DNA from: CADDZP01 sp035948135
GTDB lineage: Bacteria; Actinomycetota; Acidimicrobiia; Acidimicrobiales; AC-14
Length of the DNA stretch: 64,000 bases
Assembly: GCA_035948135.1 (NCBI GenBank)
Contig: DASZJL010000116.1
Location: forward strand, 1 to 64,000
Direction: 5' to 3'
In this document: one piece after another, positions 32,453 to 41,411 of the stretch
Layout: each line of letters begins with the position of its first letter
How positions within the stretch are numbered: position 1 is the stretch's first letter
Translations under genes and position numbers: made by a program
The notes under the pieces: generated by a model
What the model was told of the DNA's origin: nothing
What the model saw: only the letters and a program-made list of their open reading frames with translations
The model's database searches: none

Positions 32453-32926
32453 TCAGGATGCGTCGATCTGGGCTGTGATCCGCTCGCACGCCGCCTTCAG
32501 CTGTTTCAGTTCGGAGGGCGAGAACGGGTCGACAACCAGCTCGCGCACAGTTTCCACGTGGGCCGGCGCGCTGGCGAGGAGCTTCTTGTAGCCCTTGTCG
32601 GTGAGGGTGGCGAGGGTGAACCGGCCATCAGTGGGATCGGGATGACGGCGAACCAGGCCACGCGCCTCCAACCGTGTGATCAGGTGCGAGAGCCGGGAGA
32701 GAGAGGCATTCGCAAGCGCGGCCAAGTCGCTCATGCGCAGCGTGTGCTCGGGCTCCTCGGAGAGCCGTGCGAGTGCGTGGTACTCGATGAAGCTCAGGCC
32801 GGCGTCCCGCTCCAGCTGGCACTCGAGGGCCCACTGCAGCTTGTGCATCGCCAGCGCCACGGCCCGCCAGGCGGCCTCCTCCTGATCGTTCAGCCAACGA
32901 GTCGGGGCCGACCGCTTCTTTGCCAT
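32453..32926 (-). CDS. MarR-family transcriptional regulator
   Basis: A 157-residue winged-helix regulator: the HTH region is ALARLSEEPEHTLRMSDLAA through NASLSRLSHLITRLEARGLV, with the wing at RRHPDPTDGRFTLATLTDKG. It is divergent from the LLM oxidoreductase/YceI genes. Two similar imperfect palindromes in the 76-base gap (32957-32974 and 32987-33004) are likely its own operators, giving autoregulation and control of the LLM gene. The MarR ligand is often a phenolic or lipophilic compound, but none is known here. Confidence 0.87.
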   Translation of the reverse strand: MAKKRSAPTRWLNDQEEAAWRAVALAMHKLQWALECQLERDAGLSFIEYHALARLSEEPEHTLRMSDLAALANASLSRLSHLITRLEARGLVRRHPDPTDGRFTLATLTDKGYKKLLASAPAHVETVRELVVDPFSPSELKQLKAACERITAQIDAS

Positions 32927-32936
32927 CAGTCCCCAG

Positions 32937-33004
32937 TCTAGGGAATGAACGCCGTCACTTGACGGTTCAACTCATCGTCCCTAGATTGAGTTGAAGGTTC
33001 AAGT
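32937..33004. promoter_or_regulatory. MarR operator region with nested inverted repeats
   Basis: Site 1 is ACTTGACGGTTCAACTCA at 32957-32974; site 2 is TGAGTTGAAGGTTCAAGT at 32987-33004. They are nearly reverse complements of each other, and each holds its own TTGA-TTCAA half-palindrome. An outer pair TCTAGGGA (32937-32944) and TCCCTAGA (32978-32985) is also complementary. The second site overlaps the GTG start of the LLM gene. Confidence 0.6.
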
Positions 33005-34052
33005 GAACGCTACAGGCTCTTCCCCTCTGATCCTCGGGCTGGACACCTTCGGCGACCGCACGCACGACCGTGACGACCGGCCGCTGAGCCACGCCCAGAC
33101 GATCCGCAACGTCGTCGAGGAGGGCGTGCTCGCCGACGAGGTAGGCGTGGACTTCTTCGGCATCGGCGAGCACCACACCGACGAGTTCCCAATGCCCGCG
33201 GGCGACGTCGTCCTCAGCGCAATCGCGGCGCGCACCACTCGCATCCGGCTGGGCTCGGCCGTCCTCGTGCTGAGTTCCGACGACCCCGTACGCGCGTTCC
33301 AGCGCTACTCGACCCTGGACGCCGTCTCCGGTGGTCGGGCCGAAGTGATCCTCGGCCGGGGCTCGAGCATCGAGTCATTTCCCCTCTTCGGTTACGACCT
33401 GGCCGACTACGAGATCCTGTTCGACGAGAAGACCAACCTGTTCGCCGAGCTGCTGAAGGGCGGCCCGGTGACCTGGGAGGGCAAGACTCGAGCGCCCCTG
33501 TTCGACCAGGACGTCGTCCCCCACCTCGAGTCGGGACCGTTCCCCGTCTGGATCGGCGTGGGCGGCAACCCCGAGTCGGTCATCCGCGCCGCCCGCTACG
33601 GGTTCTCGCTGATGCTGGCCATCATCGGTGGCCCGCCGGCGCGCTTCCAGCCCTTCTCCCAGCTCTTCGCCGAAGCCCTCGAGCGCTTCGGCCAACCGCC
33701 TCGACCCGTCGGCGTCCATGGCCCCGGTCACGTCGCCGCGACCGACGAGCAGGCGCTCGAAGAGTTCTGGCCTCGGTATCGGGACCTCATCGCCAGCGTG
33801 GCCAAGACCCGCGGCTTCGCGGTGCCCACGAAGGAGTCGTTCCTGCGGGAGACGGGGCCGACCGGCGCGCTCTACGTCGGATCGCCCGACACCGTCGCCC
33901 AGAAGATCGCCGCGAACCTGCCGCTCCTGGGCGCCACCCGCTTCGACCTCAAGTACGGCATGGGCGGCCTCTCCCACGACGCGCTCATGACCAACATCGA
34001 GCTCTACGGCACCCAGGTCATCCCCCGGGTCCGGGAACTCCTCGGTTCGTGA
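33003..34052 (+). CDS. LLM-class flavin or F420 oxidoreductase
   Basis: A 349-residue bacterial luciferase-like protein. Conserved blocks are LSHAQTIRNVVEEGVLADEV, FFGIGEHHTDEFPMPAGDVV, IRLGSAVLVLSSDDPVRAFQ and AEVILGRGSSIESFPLFGYD, which are typical of FMN-dependent LLM oxidoreductases rather than the F420 type. GTG 33003 is preceded by GAAGG; a TTG at 32991 lies in the operator. It is followed by a YceI gene 38 bases downstream. Its expression is probably under the MarR regulator. Confidence 0.82.
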   Translation: MNATGSSPLILGLDTFGDRTHDRDDRPLSHAQTIRNVVEEGVLADEVGVDFFGIGEHHTDEFPMPAGDVVLSAIAARTTRIRLGSAVLVLSSDDPVRAFQRYSTLDAVSGGRAEVILGRGSSIESFPLFGYDLADYEILFDEKTNLFAELLKGGPVTWEGKTRAPLFDQDVVPHLESGPFPVWIGVGGNPESVIRAARYGFSLMLAIIGGPPARFQPFSQLFAEALERFGQPPRPVGVHGPGHVAATDEQALEEFWPRYRDLIASVAKTRGFAVPTKESFLRETGPTGALYVGSPDTVAQKIAANLPLLGATRFDLKYGMGGLSHDALMTNIELYGTQVIPRVRELLGS

Positions 34053-34090
34053 ACCCACCGTCCACACGCGAGAAGAAGGAGAACCGTCCC

Positions 34091-34690
34091 ATGGCCCAAC
34101 CCGCACTGTCCGTCCTGCGCACCTACGACCGCAGGGAGATCCCCGCCGCCGGCAGCTATGCGATCGATCCCAGCCACACGTCCGTGGAGTTCGTCGGCCG
34201 GCACCTCATGATCACCAAGGTTCGCGGCCGCTTCCCCGACGTCTCAGGCACCATCATCATCGACGACGACCCGGCCCGCTCGCACGTCGAGGTCGTGATG
34301 GACGTGGCGACCCTCGACACCGGCAACACCGACCGCGACAACCATCTCCGCGGCGCCGACTTCTTCGAGGCCGACCGCTACCCGACGATCACCTTCCGGT
34401 CGACCAAGGTCGAGGAGGGCCGCTCGGGCACGTGGAACGTCACGGGCGACCTGACCGTGCGCGACGTCACCCGTCCCGTGACCCTCGAGGTCGACTTCGA
34501 CGGGGCCAGCGCCTCGCCCTTCGGCGACGAGCGCATCGCCTTCAGCGCCGCGACCGAGGTCGACCGCGAAGACTGGGGGCTTACCTGGAACGTGGCGCTC
34601 GAGACCGGCGGCGTTCTCGTCGGCAAGAAGGTCCGCATCGAGCTCAACGTCCAGGCCGTCGCCGGACCCGGCGTGTCCGACCAGGTGTGA
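34091..34690 (+). CDS. YceI-family lipid-binding protein
   Basis: A 199-residue lipocalin-like protein: YAIDPSHTSVEFVGRHLMIT, then VRGRFPDVSGTIIIDDDPAR, DATLDTGNTDRDNHLRGADF (reading VATLDTGNTDRDNHLRGADF) and a FEADRYPTITFRST strand match YceI. No signal peptide is present, unlike periplasmic YceI. Such proteins bind polyisoprenoid or other lipophilic molecules. ATG 34091 follows AAGGAG. It follows the LLM gene under the MarR promoter, suggesting a role in stress from lipophilic compounds. Confidence 0.87.
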   Translation: MAQPALSVLRTYDRREIPAAGSYAIDPSHTSVEFVGRHLMITKVRGRFPDVSGTIIIDDDPARSHVEVVMDVATLDTGNTDRDNHLRGADFFEADRYPTITFRSTKVEEGRSGTWNVTGDLTVRDVTRPVTLEVDFDGASASPFGDERIAFSAATEVDREDWGLTWNVALETGGVLVGKKVRIELNVQAVAGPGVSDQV

Positions 34691-34699
34691 AAGCCAGAC

Positions 34700-35728
34700 C
34701 TACGTGCTCGCGGCAGCCGGCCGGGGGGACCGCCAGATGACGCCGTCAAAGACGAAGTGGAGCGCGCCGATGGTCAGGAGGATCACGACCGCGGGGGCGT
34801 TCTGGTCCAGGACGCGGACCATGAGCACCAGCGGCGCGACCGCGAGCGCGTAGAGGCCGAGCATGCCGCCGATGCCCACACGTCGCGCCAGTCCCCCGAC
34901 TCGGTCACCGGGCACAGATCGCTCGGCGGCTCGGTCGACGCGCCAGCGAACGACGAGGAAGTACTCGGCCGCGTGCGCACCGACGTACGCGATGAAGCCC
35001 ACGATCGGATCGACGGCAAGCAACACGAGCAAAGCGAACGTCGAGGCGAGGTAGAGGAGGCGCGGGAGGCTGTGGGTCGACCGGCGAAGCTCGAGGCGAA
35101 TCGATCGGGTTGTCATCACAACGGCGACGGCGAGCGCGACGGGAAGCAAGGCCGCGATCACCATGTGGACCGAGGTGGCCGCGTCGAACGCCGTTGTGAT
35201 CCGCGTGTCGAGCCCCAGCGTCCGCGCCGTCGCACTCACGTCGATCCGGGCGAACGCCACGATGACGGCCAACACAAGCCACGACCAGAGCAGCCGATTG
35301 TCAGCCCCGCAGTCGATGGCGCTAAGGCGCCCGTAGAGCTTGCAAAGGCCGTACCGCTGGCGCAGCGTGTGCGCCACGTTCCATGCCCCGGCCACCAGGG
35401 CGACGACTTCGGGACGCACAGAGCTCCCCGCCGCGATCGCAAGTACGAGCACCACCGGCGCCCAGACGACGAGGGACGCGTGCGAACGGCGCTGCGCGGC
35501 GTCGCCATACACCAGCCAGAGCGTCAGGGGCTGGTGGGCAAAGGAGAAGAGCAGCGTAAGTGTGACGAGCATGCGCAGACGCTCGGGGTCATCGCGAACC
35601 GCGTACGCCGCGCCTGCGAACGGCACCCACAGTAGGGCCATGGCGAGGTCATGTCGCGGGCTGCGGAGCCAGCCGGACCCGCCGGCGACCCCCTGCGCGT
35701 CAGGTTTGGCTCCCAGAGTGGTTCTCAC
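34700..35728 (-). CDS. Multi-pass membrane protein of unknown function
   Basis: A 342-residue protein with about eight hydrophobic segments. Notable conserved-looking stretches in loops or helices are FAHQPLTLWLVYGD, GAWNVAHTLRQRYGLCKLYG and AYVGAHAAEYFLVVRWR, where His residues sit in membrane segments. I do not recognise a family with confidence; enzymes such as carotenoid-cleaving or sterol-modifying membrane proteins also have His in helices, but that is a weak hint. GTG 35728 is the start. Its 3' end is convergent with the YceI gene. Confidence 0.6.
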   Translation of the reverse strand: MRTTLGAKPDAQGVAGGSGWLRSPRHDLAMALLWVPFAGAAYAVRDDPERLRMLVTLTLLFSFAHQPLTLWLVYGDAAQRRSHASLVVWAPVVLVLAIAAGSSVRPEVVALVAGAWNVAHTLRQRYGLCKLYGRLSAIDCGADNRLLWSWLVLAVIVAFARIDVSATARTLGLDTRITTAFDAATSVHMVIAALLPVALAVAVVMTTRSIRLELRRSTHSLPRLLYLASTFALLVLLAVDPIVGFIAYVGAHAAEYFLVVRWRVDRAAERSVPGDRVGGLARRVGIGGMLGLYALAVAPLVLMVRVLDQNAPAVVILLTIGALHFVFDGVIWRSPRPAAAST

Positions 35729-35751
35729 CGCGGATCGAAACCGTAGCCCGG

Positions 35752-38493
35752 CTACGACATACGGCGGGCGAGCTGCGTACGTGACTTCACGTCCAGCTTC
35801 CGGAACACCTTGCGGAGGTGGTACTCGACGGTGCTCGGGCTGATGAACAGCTGGGCGGCGATCTCCCGATTGGTGTGTCCTTGCGCCACCAGCCGAGAGA
35901 TCTCGGCTTCTTGGGGCGTGAGGTCATCGCGCGTTTCAACCGTCCGCTTGCGGGCCCGTCCGCCCGTCGCCTCGAGCTCGACCCGAGCGCGTTCGGCGTA
36001 TGCATCCATCCGGAACTCTGAGAAGAGCTCGTGAGCCGCCTTCAGCTCGAAGCGCGCGTCGGTCCGTCGCCGTTCGCGTCTGAGCCACTCGCCATAGAGC
36101 AGATGGGCGCGCGCCAGGTCGACGCGGAGGCGCGTCGGCTCGAGGTACTCGATGGCCTCGCGGTACTGCGTCTCGGCCGCGTGTCCGTCGGCGAGCAGCG
36201 CCGCGGAGCGGGCCTCCAGGCCCCGCGCCCATGGGGTTCCGCTCGCCTGGGTCGTTTCCCGGAGGACCTCGAGGGCCCTTGCCCCCCGTTCGGTGTTGCC
36301 GGTGCGGGCCGCGGCCTCGACCAGCTCGACCATCGTCCATGGCGAGAACCACAGCTCGTGGGGATCCTCGGCCGCCTGCTCGGCGGCGGCGAGCGCGACG
36401 TCGTAGCGCGCGAGCCCGTTGTGCAAATACGCGGTCGCCCACAGCGCGAGCGTGAGGCCCATTCCCTCGCCCCGTGCGCGGAAGTCCTCGGTGGTGGTCT
36501 GGATCAGGCGTGAGGCGTCGGGCTCGCGACCGCGGAACACCGCGAGGGCCAGTGGCGCGTACGGGACGTTGCGGCCGTCGGTTGCGTCGGTGATCGCATT
36601 CGCCTCCGCGATCAGCGAGCTCGCCTCAGCCAAGTTGCCGGCGAAAAGCTCGACGCCGGCGCGGGTGCTCAGGCTCAGCGGCAGGACGGCCAGGGCACCG
36701 GAGTCGCGCCCGATGCGGAGCTGCCGCTCCGTGAGGAGGTCCCAGTTCTCGTAGTCCCAGACGTACCCGGCGGCCCGACCCGCAAGCCACAGCCACCGAA
36801 GGCCTTCCTCGGTTCCAATGTCGTCGCTCGCGAAGGCCTTCAGTGCCTCGCGAAGGACCGGCGTCCCGGCCGCGGCCCCGTCGGTGATCAAGGCCGCCAA
36901 CGCCTCGAGGAGAAGGTCGGCGGCGTGCGCCGGAGACTCGGGCGGCGGCGCGCCGCGTGCTGCGGCCGCGACCTGTCGGGCATCGACCTCGCCTCCCAGT
37001 CGACCGGCGAACAGCGCGCCCGTCAACGCATCGAGGTAAATCTCGCGCGCCGCAGCGGCGTCGCGCGAGACGAGCCGCTTGGCGGCGGCGAGCAACAACG
37101 GCGGCGCGTCGTTGCCTCGATCGGCCGCGAACGAGACGCGGGCGCGGATGACGTCGGCTTGCGCCCGCTGGCCTTCGTCGAGGGGGCCCGCCTCCGCGCT
37201 CGCAACAAGCGCCAGGGCGTCGTTGAGCGCGCCGGCCTGCTGCTTCGCATCGGCGGCCGCGAGCTCGCGCGTGGCGCGCCGGGCAGCGTCGGGGGTCAAG
37301 GCTGCGGAGCGTTCGAGGAAGGCGGCGGCCGCCGCGAAGCCCCCACGCGCCTGGGCGCGCGCCGCGGAGCGTTCGAGCTCGGCGGCGACGTCCTCGTCCG
37401 GCCGCGTCGCCGCCTGCGCCAGATGCCAGGCGCGTCGGTCGGGGTCGATAGCCGGGTCGGTCGCTTCCGCCAGGGCGCGGTGGACCTCGCTGCGCTCCTC
37501 AGGTCCCGCCGCCTGATACACGGCCGAGCGAACCAGTGGATGTCGGAAGGTGACCCCGGCGTCGAAGGCGAGCAAGCCGCCGGACTCGGCGTTGTGAGCG
37601 GCCGCGTCCGCGATGCCGAGGCGTTCGGCGGCCCGCCACTCGAGCGCCGCATCGCCGGTCGGGTCGGCCGCGGCCACCAGCACAAGGCGCCGTGCGTCAC
37701 GCGGCAACCGTGCGAGCCGCCGAGCGAAACTCTGCTCGATTCGCGCCGACAGCGGCAGCGCCGCGGGTAGGCCGAACCCACCGGCGAGCTGCGCGGGCGT
37801 GAGGCCGCGCGGCAACTCCAGTAGCGCGAGGGGGTTGCCACGCGTCTCGACGACGATCCGCTCCAACACCCGGTCGTCGAGCCTGGCGGGCAGGACCGAT
37901 TCCAGCAGCGCCCGTGAGTCCCGATGGCCCAGGGGCTGCACGTGAAGCTCCGCCAGGCCGTGGAGCGCGGCGATCGGTTCTCGCGCCGCGAAGACCTTGG
38001 CGATCCTCCCGGCCAGGATGCGGCGGGCCACGAAAGCGAGTACGCCAGCCGACGCTCGGTCGAGCCACTGCGCGTCGTCGACAACACAGAGGAGGGGCTG
38101 CTCCTCGGCCATCTCTGACAAGAGGTTGAGAACCGCCAGCCCGACCAGGAAGGCATCCGGCGGCCGACCCGTGTCCAGCCCGAGTGCAACCCCCAGGGCG
38201 GCGCGCTGGGGATCCGGCAGGTGTTCCATGAGGTGGAGGGTCGGCAAGCAGAACTGGTGAAGGGCGGCGAACGGCAGCTCCATCTCCCCTTCGACGCCGA
38301 CCGCGCGGGCCACCCTGAAGTCCGCGCCGGCCTCAATGGCGTAGTCGAGCAATGCCGTCTTGCCCACGCCCGGCTCGCCATACACCGCCAGCACGCTGCC
38401 GTGGCCCTCACGCGCGGCCTCCAACACGCGGTCGAGGACATCGCACTCGCGCTCCCGTCCGAGCAGCGGCACCCCGGACACCCGCGTGACCAT
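35752..38493 (-). CDS. Large ATP-binding LuxR-type regulator
   Basis: A 913-residue LAL-type regulator. The N-terminal AAA/STAND ATPase has Walker A GEPGVGKT at 39-46 and Walker B LLCVVDDAQWLD at about 134-145. The middle is TPR-like, rich in Ala/Arg helices. The C-terminal LuxR helix-turn-helix is LTPQEAEISRLVAQGHTNRE then IAAQLFISPSTVEYHLRKVF. ATG 38493 is 80 bases from the divergent F420 reductase-like gene, so it may act on that operon. The inducer is unknown. Confidence 0.9.
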   Translation of the reverse strand: MVTRVSGVPLLGRERECDVLDRVLEAAREGHGSVLAVYGEPGVGKTALLDYAIEAGADFRVARAVGVEGEMELPFAALHQFCLPTLHLMEHLPDPQRAALGVALGLDTGRPPDAFLVGLAVLNLLSEMAEEQPLLCVVDDAQWLDRASAGVLAFVARRILAGRIAKVFAAREPIAALHGLAELHVQPLGHRDSRALLESVLPARLDDRVLERIVVETRGNPLALLELPRGLTPAQLAGGFGLPAALPLSARIEQSFARRLARLPRDARRLVLVAAADPTGDAALEWRAAERLGIADAAAHNAESGGLLAFDAGVTFRHPLVRSAVYQAAGPEERSEVHRALAEATDPAIDPDRRAWHLAQAATRPDEDVAAELERSAARAQARGGFAAAAAFLERSAALTPDAARRATRELAAADAKQQAGALNDALALVASAEAGPLDEGQRAQADVIRARVSFAADRGNDAPPLLLAAAKRLVSRDAAAAREIYLDALTGALFAGRLGGEVDARQVAAAARGAPPPESPAHAADLLLEALAALITDGAAAGTPVLREALKAFASDDIGTEEGLRWLWLAGRAAGYVWDYENWDLLTERQLRIGRDSGALAVLPLSLSTRAGVELFAGNLAEASSLIAEANAITDATDGRNVPYAPLALAVFRGREPDASRLIQTTTEDFRARGEGMGLTLALWATAYLHNGLARYDVALAAAEQAAEDPHELWFSPWTMVELVEAAARTGNTERGARALEVLRETTQASGTPWARGLEARSAALLADGHAAETQYREAIEYLEPTRLRVDLARAHLLYGEWLRRERRRTDARFELKAAHELFSEFRMDAYAERARVELEATGGRARKRTVETRDDLTPQEAEISRLVAQGHTNREIAAQLFISPSTVEYHLRKVFRKLDVKSRTQLARRMS

Positions 38494-38573
38494 CCCAGGC
38501 GCACGCTACTGGGGCACGCGGACTACGGATTCCAGGGATTCGACCGCTCCCCCTGCCGGCGGACAATGGCCGC

Positions 38574-39218
38574 ATGACAACCGCAATCATCGGCATCGGC
38601 AATCTCGGAGGCTCGGTAGCCCGGCACCTGGTCGAGGGCGGGGAGTCCGTCGTCCTGGCCGCGAGGGACGAAGCAAAGGCGCAGGACCTCGCACGCGAGC
38701 TTGGGCCGCTCGCACGGGCCGCCTCGGTCGAGGACGCCGCCACCGGCGCCGACGCCGTCGTCATCGCCCTGTGGCTCGACACGACCAGGGAGCTGCTCGC
38801 CGGGAACGCGAGGATGCTTGAGGGCAAGGTCGTCGTCGACCCCTCGAACCCGATCGGGTTCGACGACAAGGGCCAGATGTTCCGGACCCTCCCCGACGGG
38901 CAGTCGGCCGCCTCCATCGTCGCCGGCCTCCTCCCTGCGGGCGCCCACTACGTCAAAGGGTTCGGATCGCTCGCGGCCACCGACCTCGCGAGCAAGGGCA
39001 GTCGCGACCCGCGGGTCGTGCTCTTCTACGCCACCGACGACGACGCCGCGGGGACGACCATCGAACGACTGATTCGCACCACCGGCTTCGAGCCCCTGAA
39101 GGTCGGTGGGATCGCGGACGCCTGGCGCATCGAAGGGCCCAGCGGTGATCTGCAAGGCGCCGTCCTCGACCTCGACCAAGCGCAGGCCGCTCTCGCCACC
39201 AAGGAGGCATCAGCATGA
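38574..39218 (+). CDS. NADPH-dependent F420 reductase-like protein
   Basis: A 214-residue Rossmann protein with N-terminal TTAIIGIGNLGGSVARHLVE (GxGxxG) and a later VVVDPSNPIG segment, as in F420:NADP oxidoreductases and related NAD(P)-binding proteins. A full Fno role is not proven, since many actinobacteria encode paralogs. It opens an operon of five genes, each overlapping the next by 4 bases. Its stop overlaps the MBL start (ATGA). Confidence 0.78.
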   Translation: MTTAIIGIGNLGGSVARHLVEGGESVVLAARDEAKAQDLARELGPLARAASVEDAATGADAVVIALWLDTTRELLAGNARMLEGKVVVDPSNPIGFDDKGQMFRTLPDGQSAASIVAGLLPAGAHYVKGFGSLAATDLASKGSRDPRVVLFYATDDDAAGTTIERLIRTTGFEPLKVGGIADAWRIEGPSGDLQGAVLDLDQAQAALATKEASA

Positions 39219-40174
39219 GCCCAACCGACACCGCCAACCTGCCCGACTACGCCCCTGTTCCCGCCTCCGCCCGGGGTCCCGCCCTCAACGGGCAGGGCTA
39301 CTACGTGGGCCAGGTCGAACGGAACCTGTACTGGGTCACCGACGGTACGTACATGTCGGCGTTCCTCACCACGTCCGACGGCGTCGTGCTGCTCGATGCA
39401 CCGCCGACGATCGGCCAGAACATCCGGCGGGCCGTGGACGAGGTCGCGGCTGCGAACGGGATCAGCAACAAGGTCAACTACCTCATCTACTCACACAGCC
39501 ACGCCGACCACAACGGCGCGGCGTCGCTCTTCGGCAAGGACATCACGGTGATCGGGCACGAGGAGACCCGGAACCTGCTGCTGCGCGACGACGACCCGAC
39601 CCGTCCGCCCAACGAGGAGACGTTCCAGGACCACCGCAGCCTCGAGATCGGCGGCGAGCGCATCGACCTCGCCTGGCACGGCTCCAATCACTCGTCCGAC
39701 AACATCGTCATCCACCTGCCCGACCACGACACGCTGATGATGGTCGACATCGTCAACCCCGGCTGGGCGCCGATCTACATCTCGAACCTGAGCGAGGACA
39801 TCCCCGGGTACCTCGAGGCCCCAGCGAATGCATTGGCCTACTCGTGGACGCATTTCATCGGTGGCCACTGCGGCCGGCTAGGCACGCGGGACGACATCAC
39901 GCTGCATCAGCAGTACATGGCCGACATCGTCGAAAGCTCCCGGGTGGCGATCGACACCGTCGACCCGACGCCGTACTTCGTCAAGTACCCCGACAACTCA
40001 TGGGCCGCGGTCAAGGGCTACCTGGACGCGGTCACTGCGACGACAGCGGCGCCGGTCATCGAGAAGTACACCGGGGTGCTGGCGGCTGTCGACGTGTACA
40101 CGGAGAGCACCGCGTTCTGGGTGATGGAGTCGGTTCGCCTCGACCTCGGCTACGGCTCGCAGGTGCACCCGTGA
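39215..40174 (+). CDS. Metallo-beta-lactamase-fold hydrolase
   Basis: A 319-residue MBL-fold protein. Metal ligands are in HSHADHNG (His94, His96, Asp98, His99), with further candidates GSNHSSDNIVIHLP and the later THFIGGHCGRLGTRDD region. The N-terminus (LPDYAPVPASARGPALNGQG) and length match a group of small-molecule MBL hydrolases seen in soil bacteria; substrate unknown. ATG 39215 overlaps the upstream stop, and its own stop overlaps the isochorismatase start (GTGA). Confidence 0.83.
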   Translation: MSPTDTANLPDYAPVPASARGPALNGQGYYVGQVERNLYWVTDGTYMSAFLTTSDGVVLLDAPPTIGQNIRRAVDEVAAANGISNKVNYLIYSHSHADHNGAASLFGKDITVIGHEETRNLLLRDDDPTRPPNEETFQDHRSLEIGGERIDLAWHGSNHSSDNIVIHLPDHDTLMMVDIVNPGWAPIYISNLSEDIPGYLEAPANALAYSWTHFIGGHCGRLGTRDDITLHQQYMADIVESSRVAIDTVDPTPYFVKYPDNSWAAVKGYLDAVTATTAAPVIEKYTGVLAAVDVYTESTAFWVMESVRLDLGYGSQVHP

Positions 40175-40758
40175 GCGCCATCCGCGATCCGCTTGCCGAC
40201 CACCTTCTGACGCCAGAGAATGCAGCTCTGCTCGTGATCGACTACCAGCCCAATCAGTTCGCCGGTGTGGGTTCCATGGACACCGACCTCCTCCTTCACA
40301 ACGTCGTGAATATGGTGAAACTGGCGCAGGTATTCGGCATGCCCATCGTGCATTCGACGGTCAACGTCGCCTCCGGAAGGGGCAAGCCGACCGTCCCCGA
40401 GCTCGCCGATTTGCTCACGGACAATCCGCCCATCGACCGCACGACCATCAACTCGTGGGAGGACGAGAACTTCCTCGCCGCCGTGCGCGCCGCCGGGCGG
40501 CGCAAGCTCGTCCTGTGCGCGCTCTGGACGGAGATGTGCATGGCCTTCCCGGCCCTCGACGCTCTCCGAGAGGGCTACGAGGTGTACCCGGTGGTCGACG
40601 CAATCGCCGGGACGACCCCGGACGCCCATCGGGCTGGCCTGGACCGGGTGATCCAGGCTGGCGGGCGGCCGATCACGTGGGTGTCCTTCTCGGGCGAACT
40701 GCAGCGCGACTGGGCCCGTCCGACTGCGGAGGCCGTCGTGCAGATCGTGCGGGGATGA
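40171..40758 (+). CDS. Isochorismatase-like cysteine hydrolase
   Basis: A 195-residue hydrolase of the isochorismatase superfamily. The catalytic Asp is in ALLVIDYQPNQF, the Lys in the AGRRKLVLCALWTEMC region, and the nucleophile Cys in LWTEMCMAFPALDALREGYE, with the preceding Thr-Glu (TEM) loop typical of the family. It could act on a hydroxamate, nicotinamide-like or other amide. GTG 40171 overlaps the MBL stop (GTGA). Confidence 0.85.
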   Translation: MSAIRDPLADHLLTPENAALLVIDYQPNQFAGVGSMDTDLLLHNVVNMVKLAQVFGMPIVHSTVNVASGRGKPTVPELADLLTDNPPIDRTTINSWEDENFLAAVRAAGRRKLVLCALWTEMCMAFPALDALREGYEVYPVVDAIAGTTPDAHRAGLDRVIQAGGRPITWVSFSGELQRDWARPTAEAVVQIVRG

Positions 40759-41411
40759 CGGCCCGCAAGCGAGCCCCCGTCGCCGATCGCAAGGCGCGCG
40801 AGTTTCTGCACAAGGCGGACCCCGTTTTGGGCCGAATCATCGATGCCAACCCCGGCTTCCGACCGCGGGCTTGGATGGACGAGCTGCCTCCGCTGGACCC
40901 GTTCGGCACGCTCATCTTCCAGGTCGCCGGCCAGCAGCTCTCGGTCGCCTCGACGAGGGCGATCATCTCGCATCTCCAGGATCACTTCGGCGGGCACATG
41001 CCGTCGGCCGCCGAACTGCTCGCGGCGGATCCGAAGGTGCTGCGCGAGAGCGGCTTCTCGGTTCGGAAGGGCCAGACCCTGCGGGCGCTCGCCGAGCGGT
41101 TCGTCGACGGTCGCCTCAGCGCGAGGAAGTTCGCGCGCATGAGCGACGAAGAGATCGAAGCCGCCCTGACCGAGGTCTCGGGGATCGGACCCTGGACGGC
41201 GCGCGGCTTCCTGCTCGTCGGCCTCGACCGGTCCGACGTGTTCCTGTCGGGTGACCTGGCGCTCCGGCACACGATCCAGCGCCAGTACGACTTCGACCAC
41301 CTGCCGACCGACGACGAGCTGATCGAGCTCTCGGACCGCTGGCGGCCGTACCGGAGTCTGGCCGTCGCCTACTTGTTCGCATCGGCGTACGGCGACCAAC
41401 CTCCGACGTGA
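40755..41411 (+). CDS. alkA: DNA-3-methyladenine glycosylase II (AlkA-like)
   Basis: A 218-residue HhH-GPD base-excision enzyme. The helix-hairpin-helix is in ALTEVSGIGPWTARGFLLVG, and the catalytic Asp in DVFLSGDLALRHTIQ. It probably removes alkylated bases. It lacks the N-terminal domain of enteric AlkA and resembles the shorter actinobacterial form. ATG 40755 overlaps the isochorismatase stop (ATGA). A DNA repair gene inside a metabolic operon is odd but may be cotranscription only. Confidence 0.85.
   Translation: MTARKRAPVADRKAREFLHKADPVLGRIIDANPGFRPRAWMDELPPLDPFGTLIFQVAGQQLSVASTRAIISHLQDHFGGHMPSAAELLAADPKVLRESGFSVRKGQTLRALAERFVDGRLSARKFARMSDEEIEAALTEVSGIGPWTARGFLLVGLDRSDVFLSGDLALRHTIQRQYDFDHLPTDDELIELSDRWRPYRSLAVAYLFASAYGDQPPT

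Noticed and set aside
35742..35756. Perfect palindrome CGTAGCC-C-GGCTACG at the end of the LuxR-type gene
   Set aside because: A one-base loop cannot form a hairpin, only one copy is seen, and a 7-bp palindrome is expected now and then in such DNA. It may still be an operator for the 34700-35728 gene.
40755..41411. DNA glycosylase operon as a defence island
   Set aside because: No nuclease, methylase or other defence gene is near; simple cotranscription explains it.
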